Source of the DNA: Pedobacter sp. B4-66
GTDB lineage: Bacteria; Bacteroidota; Bacteroidia; Sphingobacteriales; Sphingobacteriaceae
Direction of reading: 5' to 3'
DNA length: 64,000 nt
NCBI RefSeq assembly: GCF_018492665.1
Contig: NZ_JAFVME010000010.1
Span: 1-64,000, forward strand
Position numbers and translations under genes: made by a program. Of the stretch, positions 33,881-42,026 are shown in pieces (the first letter of the stretch is position 1; every line of letters begins with the position of its first letter). The notes under the pieces are model-generated. The model saw nothing but the letters and a program-made list of their open reading frames with translations. It made no database searches and had not been told where the DNA came from.

Positions 33881-34252
33881 GTTAATGAGATGATTAAGTA
33901 TAAAAAAAACACCAAAATAGAATGAAAAGAAACACCATTCGGCATTTCTTTGGTATATTTATATACCATTAAATTATTATCACTTTTTGCACTCAGCAGA
34001 GCATTAGTAATAAGGCAAGTGTTCTCTGTATTAAAACAGAATTTAGTTGTGGTCGTCATTTAATGTACAATAGGTTGTTAAACAAAAAATAATCCTAGAT
34101 GATGAAATAAAGGTCGGAAGTAGGAATGAATTTAACCCGTGTCAATAACACGTATACACACCGTGTCAATTTCATAGAGACCTGTCCCACAAATATTTAC
34201 GTTATTTTAGTATTCAAAAAAGAGTATCCCTATACATAAATTACCTGCTCTA
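33881..34252. other. Divergent intergenic region between two regulators
   Basis: This 372-base stretch has no credible gene; the open frame at 33877-34059 on the reverse strand has no family features. It holds the hairpin TGGTATA/TATACCA (33953-33959 and 33964-33970) and the 10-base direct repeat CCGTGTCAAT at 34137 and 34161. Promoters for both flanking regulators must lie here. Confidence 0.55.
34137..34170 (+). promoter_or_regulatory. Direct repeat CCGTGTCAAT upstream of the MocR-like gene
   Basis: CCGTGTCAAT occurs exactly at 34137-34146 and 34161-34170, 24 bases start to start, with a related CCTGTCCCA at 34181. MocR-type regulators such as GabR and PdxR bind direct repeats near their own promoters, so this is a plausible binding site. 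The first copy also belongs to an inverted repeat CGTGT/ACACG. Confidence 0.45.
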
Positions 34253-35731
34253 ATGAAAAAAAATGATTATGATCTATGGAGAGACCTTGAACTTATAGAA
34301 GGACTTCAAAATGAACTACTTTTTGAGTTTATTATTGAAAGTATCACCAACGGAACAATTAAACCAAATGCCCCACTCCCGTCTTACAGAGCCTTAGCAG
34401 GCTTTTACGGCATCAACAGAAGCACAGTATCACGTGTCTACTTCAAACTTCAACAACAAGGCTGGTTAGACTCCATTCCAGGGTCAGGAACATTCGTATC
34501 CCCCACTTTCCCCGGATACGAAGCAATTTACCCCTTTTCCAGAGTGGTTAATAGCTTACCTATAAAGCTTAAACACACCAACAGCCAGCTTAAACCAATA
34601 TTAGAAGAACAATTTCAAAATTTCACTACAATTGGTTTTGATACCCCAAGCCCTCAATACTTCCCAGCCTGGCAATACTATATGTTTATGCATCCGCATA
34701 GCAAAAGCTATCAAACATGCACCCAAACACAGCAGATGATCGATCTGAAAGGCGACTATCTAAAAGATGCAATTTTAGCCCATCTTAATGGATCAAGAGC
34801 TTTTGGAATAAATAGCCATTGTCTTGAGATAATAATGGGAAGAAAAGAAAGTCTGGATAGTGTGCTAAGAAGCTTAATCAGCCCCGGTGACATACTGGTT
34901 AATACTTCACCAAAAGATATTCTACTTTGCAATGCCCTAAAACAATGTAAAGCTGAGTATCACAACTTAAGTATGCTCGACACAGAGTTTATCCAAAACC
35001 TGGAAGATATTTTGGCCAAAACTGCTATCAAAGCCATATATCTCCGACCACAATGCAGCTACCCCGAAAGTTACTACTTAAGTCCTGCTACCTGTTTACA
35101 ACTAGTAGAACTTGCAAAGAAACACCGATTTTACATCCTCGAAGAGGATGATTATCATGAGTTTTGGTATGAGAAATATAAGTTTGAGCCCCTTGTGTGT
35201 TATGAGCATGAAGGTCATGTTATTTATATGGGAGCATTGAGTCTTATCTCACCGTACATTCAGAACATCAGAACAATTGTTGCCGCAACTGAGTTCATTG
35301 AAATACTCAGGTCGGCATCCATAAAAACTTTTCAATTTCGAGATTTGCTTCAGGAAAAAGCCATTGCCGACTTCTTAAACAGTAAGAAATTTTGGTACTT
35401 CTCGAAAAGGATGAGGCAGGCAAAGAAAAACCATTGGGAACAGGCTTGGCTAGAATTTGATAACTACCTACGCCAGGGCGTCAAGATTCTTAAACCTTCA
35501 AGCGGCCTAAGTTTCTGGTTACAGTTCCAAAGTGCAGAGAGCTTGCAAGAATCAATGGCACTTTTAACAAACATTGGTTTTAAGATACCATATCACCCTG
35601 ATAGCCAAAAACCCGGCCCCGGAGTATTTAATATACGTTTGGGTTTCGGATCGTGGGATATCAATGAGGCACAAGACCCTGCAAAAATCTTACAAGAGAA
35701 ATTTAGCTTAGATCGTATCGGTCAAGCATGA
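34253..35731 (+). CDS. MocR-like GntR/aminotransferase fusion regulator lacking PLP lysine
   Basis: A 492-residue MocR-type regulator: an N-terminal GntR winged helix (about 20-85; LPSYRALAGFYGINRSTVSRVYFKLQQQGWL) joined to a class-I aminotransferase-like domain (about 120-485). The motif ILEEDDYHEFWY (295-306) keeps the PLP-ring-binding Asp. In active members SxSK supplies the Schiff-base lysine; here the place reads YMGALSLISPYIQN (325-338), with no lysine. The domain therefore probably binds a ligand without covalent PLP or is purely structural. A direct repeat upstream is a candidate operator. Confidence 0.85.
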   Translation: MKKNDYDLWRDLELIEGLQNELLFEFIIESITNGTIKPNAPLPSYRALAGFYGINRSTVSRVYFKLQQQGWLDSIPGSGTFVSPTFPGYEAIYPFSRVVNSLPIKLKHTNSQLKPILEEQFQNFTTIGFDTPSPQYFPAWQYYMFMHPHSKSYQTCTQTQQMIDLKGDYLKDAILAHLNGSRAFGINSHCLEIIMGRKESLDSVLRSLISPGDILVNTSPKDILLCNALKQCKAEYHNLSMLDTEFIQNLEDILAKTAIKAIYLRPQCSYPESYYLSPATCLQLVELAKKHRFYILEEDDYHEFWYEKYKFEPLVCYEHEGHVIYMGALSLISPYIQNIRTIVAATEFIEILRSASIKTFQFRDLLQEKAIADFLNSKKFWYFSKRMRQAKKNHWEQAWLEFDNYLRQGVKILKPSSGLSFWLQFQSAESLQESMALLTNIGFKIPYHPDSQKPGPGVFNIRLGFGSWDINEAQDPAKILQEKFSLDRIGQA

Positions 35732-36092
35732 GTTCACAATGATTGATAATAATTTCATTTTTTTGAAAAAAATAAAATGCTCAATACGTTGCCTAGGCTA
35801 AGATTTTGGCTCATTTTACCTCAAGGGTACGGTACCCACTGGAACTGCCTAAAGTAAATTAATATTCCTTCCTTTATTTTCTAATACGAAAGAACATCAA
35901 ATAATAATGAATGACATCTGAAATCTTGTCGAAGGACCTAACACCTTAGACTCAACTCAGACTCAGGTCAGACTCACCTTAGACTTCGATTAGACTTTTG
36001 TCTGAAAACACGCTCAATTGAGCCTTTTTAAAAACTGTAAAGAAGCTGATGTATTATAATGACTGAAAATAAAAACATAAAACACAAATAAT
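35732..36092. other. Intergenic region before the DUF6266 gene
   Basis: These 361 bases carry no gene. Contents: a T/A-rich run after the MocR stop (35757-35778), the inverted repeat GGGTAC-G-GTACCC (35825-35837), and the five-unit 11-bp array (35946-36000). The piece CGGTACCCACTGGA (35830-35843) matches CGGTACCCAATGGA at 186-199 in 13 of 14 bases, another link between this region and the window's left end. Confidence 0.55.
35946..36000. repeat. Five units of an 11-bp phased repeat
   Basis: Five consecutive 11-base units: TTAGACTCAAC, TCAGACTCAGG, TCAGACTCACC, TTAGACTTCGA and TTAGACTTTTG, starting at 35946, 35957, 35968, 35979 and 35990. All share T(T/C)AGACT. The array lies 93 bases before the DUF6266 start. 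A period of one helical turn puts every unit on the same DNA face, which suits cooperative protein binding. It does not match an iteron or CRISPR layout. Confidence 0.75.
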
Positions 36093-36722
36093 ATGGCAAA
36101 GATTAAGAAAGGAATTTTAGGACCTGTTTCAGGGCAAATAGGACCAGTAATTGGTAGTAGCTGGAAAGGGATACCATACGTCCGTGGGGAATCGCAAAAG
36201 GAACCAAAAGAAAGAACTCAAGGACAGCTAGCTACTCAACAAAAAATGAAATTTATAAACAATACGTTGGTTCCTTTTCACCCCTACATCAATATTGGTT
36301 TTGCAAACAATGCATTCCAAAAAACGGAAATCAGTGCTGCATTTTCTTTAAATTACAACACCGCATTTCTGGGTACTTACCCGAATTTAAGCGTTGATTA
36401 CAGCAAACTGGTTTTAAGTGTTGGCAAACTACCAATGATTGAAAACATTACCATCGAATTGATTGATCCCGAAAATGTAAAGCTCACCTGGTCTCAAAAT
36501 AATGTTCGACCCGCCTCTTTCGACGATCAGTTAATGCTGATACTGTACTGCGAAGAATTGCATAAAACTGATGGGTTAGTAGGTGGATTTAAGCGTACAG
36601 ATACGCAATGCACCTTCAAATTTAACCCAAAATTTGCAGGAAAAACCTTGCATGCTTTCGTTAGTATGACTTCAATAGATAGAAAAAAAATAGCTAACAG
36701 CGTTTATTTTGGTATGCTTTAA
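36093..36722 (+). CDS. DUF6266 family protein
   Basis: A 209-residue protein with the highly conserved DUF6266 start AKIKKGILGPVSGQIGPVIGSSWKG followed by PYVRG and a basic stretch (QKEPKERTQGQ). The C-terminal half (about 115-209) looks like a fibronectin-III-type beta sandwich (NVKLTWSQNNVR, AFVSMTS). There is no signal peptide, though it has been found in many copies in Sphingobacteriales. Role unknown; the glycine-rich head resembles phage or injection-system structural proteins, which is speculation. It stands alone behind a phased repeat array. Confidence 0.8.
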   Translation: MAKIKKGILGPVSGQIGPVIGSSWKGIPYVRGESQKEPKERTQGQLATQQKMKFINNTLVPFHPYINIGFANNAFQKTEISAAFSLNYNTAFLGTYPNLSVDYSKLVLSVGKLPMIENITIELIDPENVKLTWSQNNVRPASFDDQLMLILYCEELHKTDGLVGGFKRTDTQCTFKFNPKFAGKTLHAFVSMTSIDRKKIANSVYFGML

Positions 36723-36764
36723 GAAACAACAACCTTAGTTTAATGAGGCTATTTTGAGCTTGTA

Positions 36765-37583
36765 TTACTTTTTAACGAATTGATTATTAAAGAACATCAA
36801 CTGAAAGCCGATGGCATTTTTCCAGTAATCCCAGTTATGCGATCCTGGTCTGATGGTAAAATCGTGCGGAATATTGTTGTACAACAGCTTTTCGTGCAGT
36901 TTTACGTTTACATTGTAAAAGAAATCGTCCGAACCACAATCGATATTTAAAGCCAGTTTGTTGGGTACAAGCAAATAAGTTAAGTCGATAACAGAATTTG
37001 CTACCCAGCGCTCTGGATATTTATCTTCAGGTCCAAGGCGTTTTGCGATATCCCAATTTAACGGAAAAGGTTTAATATCAACGCCACCGCTCATACTGCC
37101 GGCTGCGCCAAATACATCCTGATGTTTGAAGGCCAAATACAATGCGCCATGACCGCCCATACTTAGGCCTGTAATTGCACGGCCTTTTCTGTCTTTTATG
37201 GTTTTGTATTTCTGATCTACCCAATTAACCAGTTCGGTAGCTACATAAGTTTCATATTTCCAGGCAGGGTCTTCCGGACTATCAAAATACCAGCTGGTCA
37301 CATTTCCATCAGGGCATACAATGATCATCTGAAAATTATCAGCGTAATCTTTAATTGCAGGCACTTTATTTACCCAACCGGAATAAGCATCGCCTGCTCC
37401 GTGAAGCAAATAAACCGTCGGGTAGGTTTTGCTTTCGCTGTAACCTTCAGGTGTAATCACAACCGCTTTGATATTTTTCTTCATCGCAGCGCTATAGGTT
37501 GATACAGTATCAACCTTAGCTGCAAAAACAGACTCGACACTTAAAAATGCAAAGATGCCGATGAGAAAACCCCATTTTTTCAT
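36765..37583 (-). CDS. Exported esterase D/CE1-like alpha/beta hydrolase
   Basis: A 272-residue exported esterase with a signal peptide (about 1-21). The alpha/beta-hydrolase triad is visible: nucleophile Ser141 in TGLSMGGHGA, Asp219 or Asp220 in CGSDDFFYN and His249 in GSHNWDYW. The pattern matches carbohydrate esterase family 1 and esterase D, which remove acetyl or feruloyl groups from polysaccharides. It is three bases downstream of a ROK kinase gene on the same strand, suggesting linked sugar processing. Confidence 0.88.
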   Translation of the reverse strand: MKKWGFLIGIFAFLSVESVFAAKVDTVSTYSAAMKKNIKAVVITPEGYSESKTYPTVYLLHGAGDAYSGWVNKVPAIKDYADNFQMIIVCPDGNVTSWYFDSPEDPAWKYETYVATELVNWVDQKYKTIKDRKGRAITGLSMGGHGALYLAFKHQDVFGAAGSMSGGVDIKPFPLNWDIAKRLGPEDKYPERWVANSVIDLTYLLVPNKLALNIDCGSDDFFYNVNVKLHEKLLYNNIPHDFTIRPGSHNWDYWKNAIGFQLMFFNNQFVKK

Positions 37584-37586
37584 TTT

Positions 37587-38462
37587 CTAATTACTTATCC
37601 AGGTACATGCAGCACCAACAAGAGCTGCATCTTCCCACATCTCGCTTTGCTTTATTACCACGGTTTTATTAACTAATTTATCTTGCAATTTAGTAATAAA
37701 ATAATCCCATGTTTTAGCAATGTTTCCACCAATTACTAACACCTGAGGATTTTCATCCGCAATAAAATCATTTAAGAAAGTGGCCAAATTTGTAGAGAAC
37801 TCTTCAAACAACTGATCTTTTATAGATTCGTCTGCGGTAGCAAGCAATTCTTCTACGTTTTTAGCATCTTTCCCAGTTAACTCTTTATAATGTTTTAAGA
37901 ACCATCTGGTTGAGATATATTCTTCGGCAATACTGTCTAAGAAAGGAACAAATGCACGATTTACATCAACAACTCTACCATTGCAGTTACTTGTTGAGCC
38001 TAATCCTGTACCTAAGGTTACCCCTATTGCTCTTTCAAAATCTGAAGCAGCGCCTGAAGCCAATTCACCTCTTAAAAATGCTTCTGCATCATTTATAAAA
38101 ACGATATGATCGCCGGGGATACCTAATTTTTCAGATAAAATGGTGCGGATGTTTAATCCATATAATGAATCGTATTTCTGCTGACCTTTCATTAAAGAGA
38201 TACCTTCCTGATAATCAAAAGGTCCGGGCATAGCAATACCAATTCTTATTGTTTCTTCAGATGATTTTAAAATTAATGAAGAAAGTGCATCAACCCAAGA
38301 TTGAATAATTACCTCAGCATTTTCGTCCATTGAAGCAACGCGCAAACGCTGCATGGTACTATCAATAACTTTATATGTTGTACAATCTACGTGTGCTGCT
38401 GTGATGTGAGATCCGCCAATGTCAACCCCGATGAAGGGAAGTCTAGAGGTTTTAGTGTTCAT
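37587..38462 (-). CDS. ROK-family sugar kinase
   Basis: A 291-residue cytoplasmic protein of the ROK family (sugar kinases and repressors). It lacks an N-terminal DNA-binding domain, so it is a kinase. The phosphate-binding FIGVDIGGSH (10-18), FINDAEAFLRGE with the catalytic Asp, and GVTLGTGLGS are present. The usual ROK zinc cysteine cluster is not evident. The likely substrate is glucose or an N-acyl sugar, unproven. It is transcribed with the esterase and preceded by a promoter and candidate operator. Confidence 0.85.
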   Translation of the reverse strand: MNTKTSRLPFIGVDIGGSHITAAHVDCTTYKVIDSTMQRLRVASMDENAEVIIQSWVDALSSLILKSSEETIRIGIAMPGPFDYQEGISLMKGQQKYDSLYGLNIRTILSEKLGIPGDHIVFINDAEAFLRGELASGAASDFERAIGVTLGTGLGSTSNCNGRVVDVNRAFVPFLDSIAEEYISTRWFLKHYKELTGKDAKNVEELLATADESIKDQLFEEFSTNLATFLNDFIADENPQVLVIGGNIAKTWDYFITKLQDKLVNKTVVIKQSEMWEDAALVGAACTWISN

Positions 38463-38476
38463 TTAGTTTAGGTCTA

Positions 38477-38543
38477 TTTGGTTACAATAGAATTGATTTC
38501 ATTCTATAACCCAAATAAAGGCATTTAAACCGTTTTAGCAAAA
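38477..38543 (-). promoter_or_regulatory. Promoter and candidate operator of the ROK-esterase operon
   Basis: On the reverse strand, TTTTG (38543-38539), a 19-base spacer and TTTATTTG (38519-38512, one mismatch to TAnnTTTG) form a Bacteroidota-type promoter. Overlapping the start of transcription is an imperfect palindrome, 38477-38515, with core ATAGAAT (38487-38493) and ATTCTAT (38501-38507) and outer arms TTTGG/CCAAA. Confidence 0.45.
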
Positions 38544-38766
38544 TTTATTTGCATTTTTTTATTGTTAGTTCCAAAGGAAATAACAAAGCTAATACGATTG
38601 GGCTAACCAAAACAAACCATTGCACAAAAATTCTCTTTATGTAATAACAATTGTCATTATTCTAAAGCGCTCGTCATGTCGCAGAAGGCGACAGAATGCA
38701 TTAATGCATAATGGGGAAAGTCTATTTGAGGGATTATTTACAGACCTGCAAATGAGAATAAGAGAA
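38544..38766. other. Intergenic region with a hairpin and a 14-base palindrome
   Basis: No gene is credible here. TGTCGC-AGAAG-GCGACA (38677-38693) is a 6-bp hairpin, followed at once by the perfect palindrome ATGCATTAATGCAT (38696-38709). They lie after the DUF1456 gene (reverse strand) and could be part of its transcript end; no T-run on that strand is seen. Confidence 0.45.
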
Positions 38767-39000
38767 CTATTTTTGTTTTTCTGGTCTTGGTCCACGTTTG
38801 TAGATAACCAAGCCATTTAAAAAATTACGAAGAATCTGATCACCACAAGCCTTAAAATTCGGATGATCATCACTCCTAAAAAAAGAGCCTAATTCACTCT
38901 TGGTAATTTTAAAGTTTACTAATTCCATGATTTTAATAATATCATCATTAGTCAATTCAAGTGCTACCCGCAACTTTTTAAAAATGTCATTATTGCTCAT
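38767..39000 (-). CDS. DUF1456 family protein, single-domain form
   Basis: A 77-residue protein matching one DUF1456 repeat (MSNNDIFKKLRVALELTNDDIIKIM...FFRSDDHPNF...ILRNFLNGLVIYKRG). The E. coli relative YehS (about 156 residues) has two copies; here there is one, ending in a short basic tail. No signal peptide or membrane segment. It lies 47 bases upstream of nothing on its strand and downstream of the helicase gene, so it may be on the helicase transcript (47-base gap). Function unknown. Confidence 0.75.
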   Translation of the reverse strand: MSNNDIFKKLRVALELTNDDIIKIMELVNFKITKSELGSFFRSDDHPNFKACGDQILRNFLNGLVIYKRGPRPEKQK

Positions 39001-39047
39001 ACTGTTGAGTATTATATGCTAAATTTCCTTAAATATTTTGAATTCAA

Positions 39048-40355
39048 TTACATTGCTACCTCTATCTTAACCTTTTTACCTTTGATCTTCTCATTGGCCA
39101 AAGATTTTAAGATTCGGTTAATCATACTACGCTTAACTGCAACATAAGAAGATTGGTCTTTAACCTCAATTAATCCTACATCTTCTTTTTGCAAACCACC
39201 CTTTTTTAGCAATAAACCTACAATATCAATTTTATTTACTTTATCCTTTTTGCCAGCAGCAATATATAGTGTCTGCCAGTCACTATCTCCCGGCAATTTA
39301 AAATCACCTTTCAGATTTTCAGTTTCAATATCAGATTTTAGAAACGGATACTTTTCATCATCAGCTATAATAAGGTATGCAGTGCCTTTTGCATTCATTC
39401 TGGCTGTACGACCATTACGGTGCAAAAATGCATCTTCAGTATAAGGGAGTTGATAATGAATGATACATTGTACCTCAGGAATATCCAAACCTCTGGATGC
39501 AAGATCAGTAGTAATAAGAATTTTTATACTTCCATTTCTGAATTTCAATAATGCTCTTTCTCTTTCATCTTGCTCCATTCCTCCATGAAAAATATCGTGA
39601 GCCAGATCTTTATCGATCAACAAATCACTAATACGATCAACCGTTTCTCTATGGTTACAAAAGATCAAGGTATTTTTGTTTCCGATCTTACAAATCAACT
39701 TTAGTAAAGTATCCAACTTATCTTCAGCAGTAGTCAATACTTTCTTAAGTTTTAAATCAGGAACAACTTTTACATCCTTTAAAAAATTAATTTCAACTGG
39801 CTTACTAACACCTGTAAACTCTGGAATCTCTTCCATAGCTGTGGCTGAAGTAAGCATCCGTTGTTTTAAAGAAAGTAGTTTTTTGATGATGTAAGACATA
39901 TCTTCCTGAAAACCGAATTCTAACGCTTTATCGAATTCATCCAGCACAAGCGTAGTTATGGTAGACTCATCAAAATTCTCATGACGAAGGTGATAAGCTA
40001 TTCTGCCTGGCGTACCAATAAGTACTGCAGGTGGCTCCTCAAGGTTATTCCGTTCCGTTCTTACTGCATGACCTCCATAACAGCAATTCACCTTAAAACC
40101 AGTAGCCATTTGCTTAAAAACGCTTTCAATTTGTAAAGCAAGCTCACGCGAAGGAACAAGCACCAAAGCCTGCACTCCCTTAACTTCAGCCCTTAAATTG
40201 TTTAGTATAGGCAATAAAAATCCCACTGTTTTACCAGATCCTGTTGGAGCCAGCAGGACTACATCCCCACCTTTTTTCCACGCAGCAACAGATGCCTGCT
40301 GCATTTCATTTAGTGAAGCTATTTTTAAATTCCCCAATACCTTTTCTACCATCAT
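39048..40355 (-). CDS. DEAD-box RNA helicase, DbpA-like
   Basis: A 435-residue ATP-dependent RNA helicase. Motifs: Q motif (LNEMQQASV), Walker A APTGSGKT (36-43), GTPGRI, motif II as LDEFD in place of DEAD, TSAT and the C-terminal helicase motifs HRNGRTARM. The last 65 residues (VNKIDIVGLLLKKGGLQ..DVGLIEV..SYVAV) form a DbpA-type RNA-binding domain, which in E. coli directs the enzyme to 23S rRNA; a ribosome-assembly role is likely. The motif II change is seen in some relatives and keeps the acidic pair. MMVEK allows a start one codon later. Confidence 0.9.
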   Translation of the reverse strand: MMVEKVLGNLKIASLNEMQQASVAAWKKGGDVVLLAPTGSGKTVGFLLPILNNLRAEVKGVQALVLVPSRELALQIESVFKQMATGFKVNCCYGGHAVRTERNNLEEPPAVLIGTPGRIAYHLRHENFDESTITTLVLDEFDKALEFGFQEDMSYIIKKLLSLKQRMLTSATAMEEIPEFTGVSKPVEINFLKDVKVVPDLKLKKVLTTAEDKLDTLLKLICKIGNKNTLIFCNHRETVDRISDLLIDKDLAHDIFHGGMEQDERERALLKFRNGSIKILITTDLASRGLDIPEVQCIIHYQLPYTEDAFLHRNGRTARMNAKGTAYLIIADDEKYPFLKSDIETENLKGDFKLPGDSDWQTLYIAAGKKDKVNKIDIVGLLLKKGGLQKEDVGLIEVKDQSSYVAVKRSMINRILKSLANEKIKGKKVKIEVAM

Positions 40356-40359
40356 GGCG

Positions 40360-40367
40360 CAAAGATA
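40360..40367 (-). promoter_or_regulatory. -7 box TATCTTTG of the helicase gene
   Basis: On the reverse strand TATCTTTG (40367-40360), an exact TAnnTTTG, ends four bases before the helicase ATG (40355). This is the same spacing as at bamD and implies a very short or absent leader. A clear TTG box about 20 bases upstream is not seen, so confidence is limited. Confidence 0.4.
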
Positions 40368-40381
40368 GTGGAATTAACGCA

Positions 40382-40600
40382 TTAAAACTTTAGATACTTC
40401 TTTCTTAAGTGTTTCAATGAACTATTTAACTTAACATCCAGATTCATTAGCATACGCCCTCTTTCACTAATCCATGTGGTCATCTTCCAATTGGCATCCT
40501 TAATAGGGCTATATACTCTTTCATCCAGCATTTCATTATAATCTACAGATGCCCTACTCCGTTGCATCAAATAAAACTCATTTATCAATTCTGTCTTCAT
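40382..40600 (-). CDS. Small hypothetical protein
   Basis: A 72-residue soluble protein, rich in Arg, Lys and Met, predicted helical, with a conserved-looking segment ERVYSPIKDANWKMTTWISERGRML. No signal peptide, membrane segment or known motif. It is 26 bases upstream of the helicase start, which has its own -7 box. Codon use looks like neighbouring genes and no gene overlaps it on the other strand, so it is probably real, but unrecognised. Confidence 0.55.
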   Translation of the reverse strand: MKTELINEFYLMQRSRASVDYNEMLDERVYSPIKDANWKMTTWISERGRMLMNLDVKLNSSLKHLRKKYLKF

Positions 40601-40868
40601 AATGATTTCAATCTGATTAATTTATTATTGGTACATTTATATTATACAATCATATTAAGCGCTGTTTTGTTTTAACGAATATTCCATTTACAATAGTATA
40701 GCCGGCATATATTAAATACGCGATCCCAAAACAAAACAACACACTAACATGTTGACAACTAAGTAATTGTTAGCAATTAAACAACAAAGAATTAACTTCA
40801 TTTTAATTTAATCCTCTTATTTTTAAGAAACCTGAATACGGGTTGTTTATGATAACACCAATTAGCGT

Positions 40869-41342
40869 ATGATCTGGAAGAAATTTAGTGGTGAGGTAAT
40901 CCATTCACCCATATTAGAAGAAGTAGAAAAAGCCATCATCAGAGAAACTGAGAAAGGCTTCCACCTTAAAGTCTGCATTGGTACAGATTCTCAGGTTAAG
41001 GGAGCTTTAACCGATTTTGCGACTGTAATAGTCCTGTTAAGAGAACATCATGGAGGTTTTATGTACATCCATCAAGAGAAAACTCCGCAGCGAATGAGCA
41101 TAAAGGAAAGAATGCTTATTGAAGTCCAAAAATCAATAGAAACAGCTTACTCAATTTGCGATCTTTTAGATCTGTATGATGTAGATCTGGAAGTACATGC
41201 TGACATTAACACCAACCCAATGTTTAAGTCAAACAAAGCTTTAAATGAGGCTATGGGTTATATTTTAAGCATGGGCTTTATTTTTAAAGCAAAACCAGAA
41301 GCTTTTGCCAGTTCTACCTGTGCAGATAAAATGGTGCATTAA
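40869..41342 (+). CDS. YkuK/DUF458 ribonuclease-H-like protein
   Basis: A 157-residue protein of the YkuK (DUF458) family, predicted to have an RNase-H-like fold. The strand VCIGTDSQVKG (about 36-46) with its conserved Asp, and VDLEVHADINTNPMFKSN (about 114-131), carry the acidic positions expected of the active site. Activity and substrate are not established for the family. It stands alone and ends four bases from the stop of a convergent gene. Confidence 0.82.
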   Translation: MIWKKFSGEVIHSPILEEVEKAIIRETEKGFHLKVCIGTDSQVKGALTDFATVIVLLREHHGGFMYIHQEKTPQRMSIKERMLIEVQKSIETAYSICDLLDLYDVDLEVHADINTNPMFKSNKALNEAMGYILSMGFIFKAKPEAFASSTCADKMVH

Positions 41343-41346
41343 ACTG

Positions 41347-41931
41347 CTACCATGTTGTGGTAGAGACAGCTGCCGGTTTCTTTGCCTCAGGCTTTGGATC
41401 CTTTATCGTATTACTCATTATAGTCTTTAACTTTTCCGCAATCTTTCTGGATTCCGCGGCAATAAAAGCCATATTCTTTTCCCATTCGGCTTTATTTAAT
41501 TTGCCTGGAGATTTTTCAAGGGCTGTACTAACGGTCACTGGAACAAAATTCCCATAACGATCTCGCTCATATGGAGTAACTATAAAATCGGTAAGTATCA
41601 ATCTATATTTACCGTTTCTAATCTCTAAAGAAATGTTATATCTCGCCTCGCCAGTGGGATGACCTACGCCAACGAGGTTTTTACTTAAAATCATTTTACC
41701 CTTTCCATAAAAAGCAGTATCTCCTTCTGTGGGATCTAGCTTAATAGATTTTGAATAGCCCTTAAAAAATCGTTTGGCGTTTGCAGACATCACATCTTTC
41801 TTAACAAGAGGAAGCTCTACTACCTCTAAAAAAGTATATTTACCTCGCTCATCCGTAGGCAAGACGCCTGTTTGAGAAAATGCACTAAAACCAAACATTA
41901 ATAGAAGTAAAGAGGTCATTATTTTTTTCAT
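41347..41931 (-). CDS. DUF4468 domain-containing exported protein
   Basis: A 194-residue exported protein with start at 41931 giving the signal peptide KKIMTSLLLLMFGFSAFS; another ATG four codons upstream is less apt. The DUF4468 domain (TBP-like fold, about 30-130) shows RGKYTFLEVVELP, KRFFKGYSKSIKL and ARYNISLEIRNGKYRLILTDF in outline. The C-terminal end is Lys/Pro/Ala-rich. Function unknown; widespread in Bacteroidota. Confidence 0.75.
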   Translation of the reverse strand: MKKIMTSLLLLMFGFSAFSQTGVLPTDERGKYTFLEVVELPLVKKDVMSANAKRFFKGYSKSIKLDPTEGDTAFYGKGKMILSKNLVGVGHPTGEARYNISLEIRNGKYRLILTDFIVTPYERDRYGNFVPVTVSTALEKSPGKLNKAEWEKNMAFIAAESRKIAEKLKTIMSNTIKDPKPEAKKPAAVSTTTW

Positions 41932-41964
41932 CGGGCTACACATACTAATTTCTATAGAAGGGAA

Positions 41965-41998
41965 TAAAAAACCGCCAGAGAATAATTTCCGGCGGTTT
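41965..41998 (-). terminator. Terminator of the porin gene
   Basis: AAACCGCC (41969-41976) pairs with GGCGGTTT (41991-41998). On the reverse strand the stem is followed by a T-run (complement of A at 41971-41966). It lies 28 bases after the porin stop codon. Confidence 0.75.
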
Positions 41999-42026
41999 AA
42001 AATTAAAAAATATTTCGCACAAACTC

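Noticed and set aside
33877..34059. Reverse-strand open frame of 60 codons upstream of the Crp-like gene
   Set aside because: No motif, poly-threonine start, and it runs into the Crp-like gene's start; better seen as promoter DNA.
35946..36000. CRISPR array or plasmid-type iterons
   Set aside because: Units of 11 bases without spacers are far too short for CRISPR, and no replication-initiator gene is nearby.
38620..38820. Forward open frame of 66 codons in the gap before the DUF1456 gene
   Set aside because: It covers a hairpin and a palindrome, overlaps the end of the DUF1456 gene and has no recognisable protein features.
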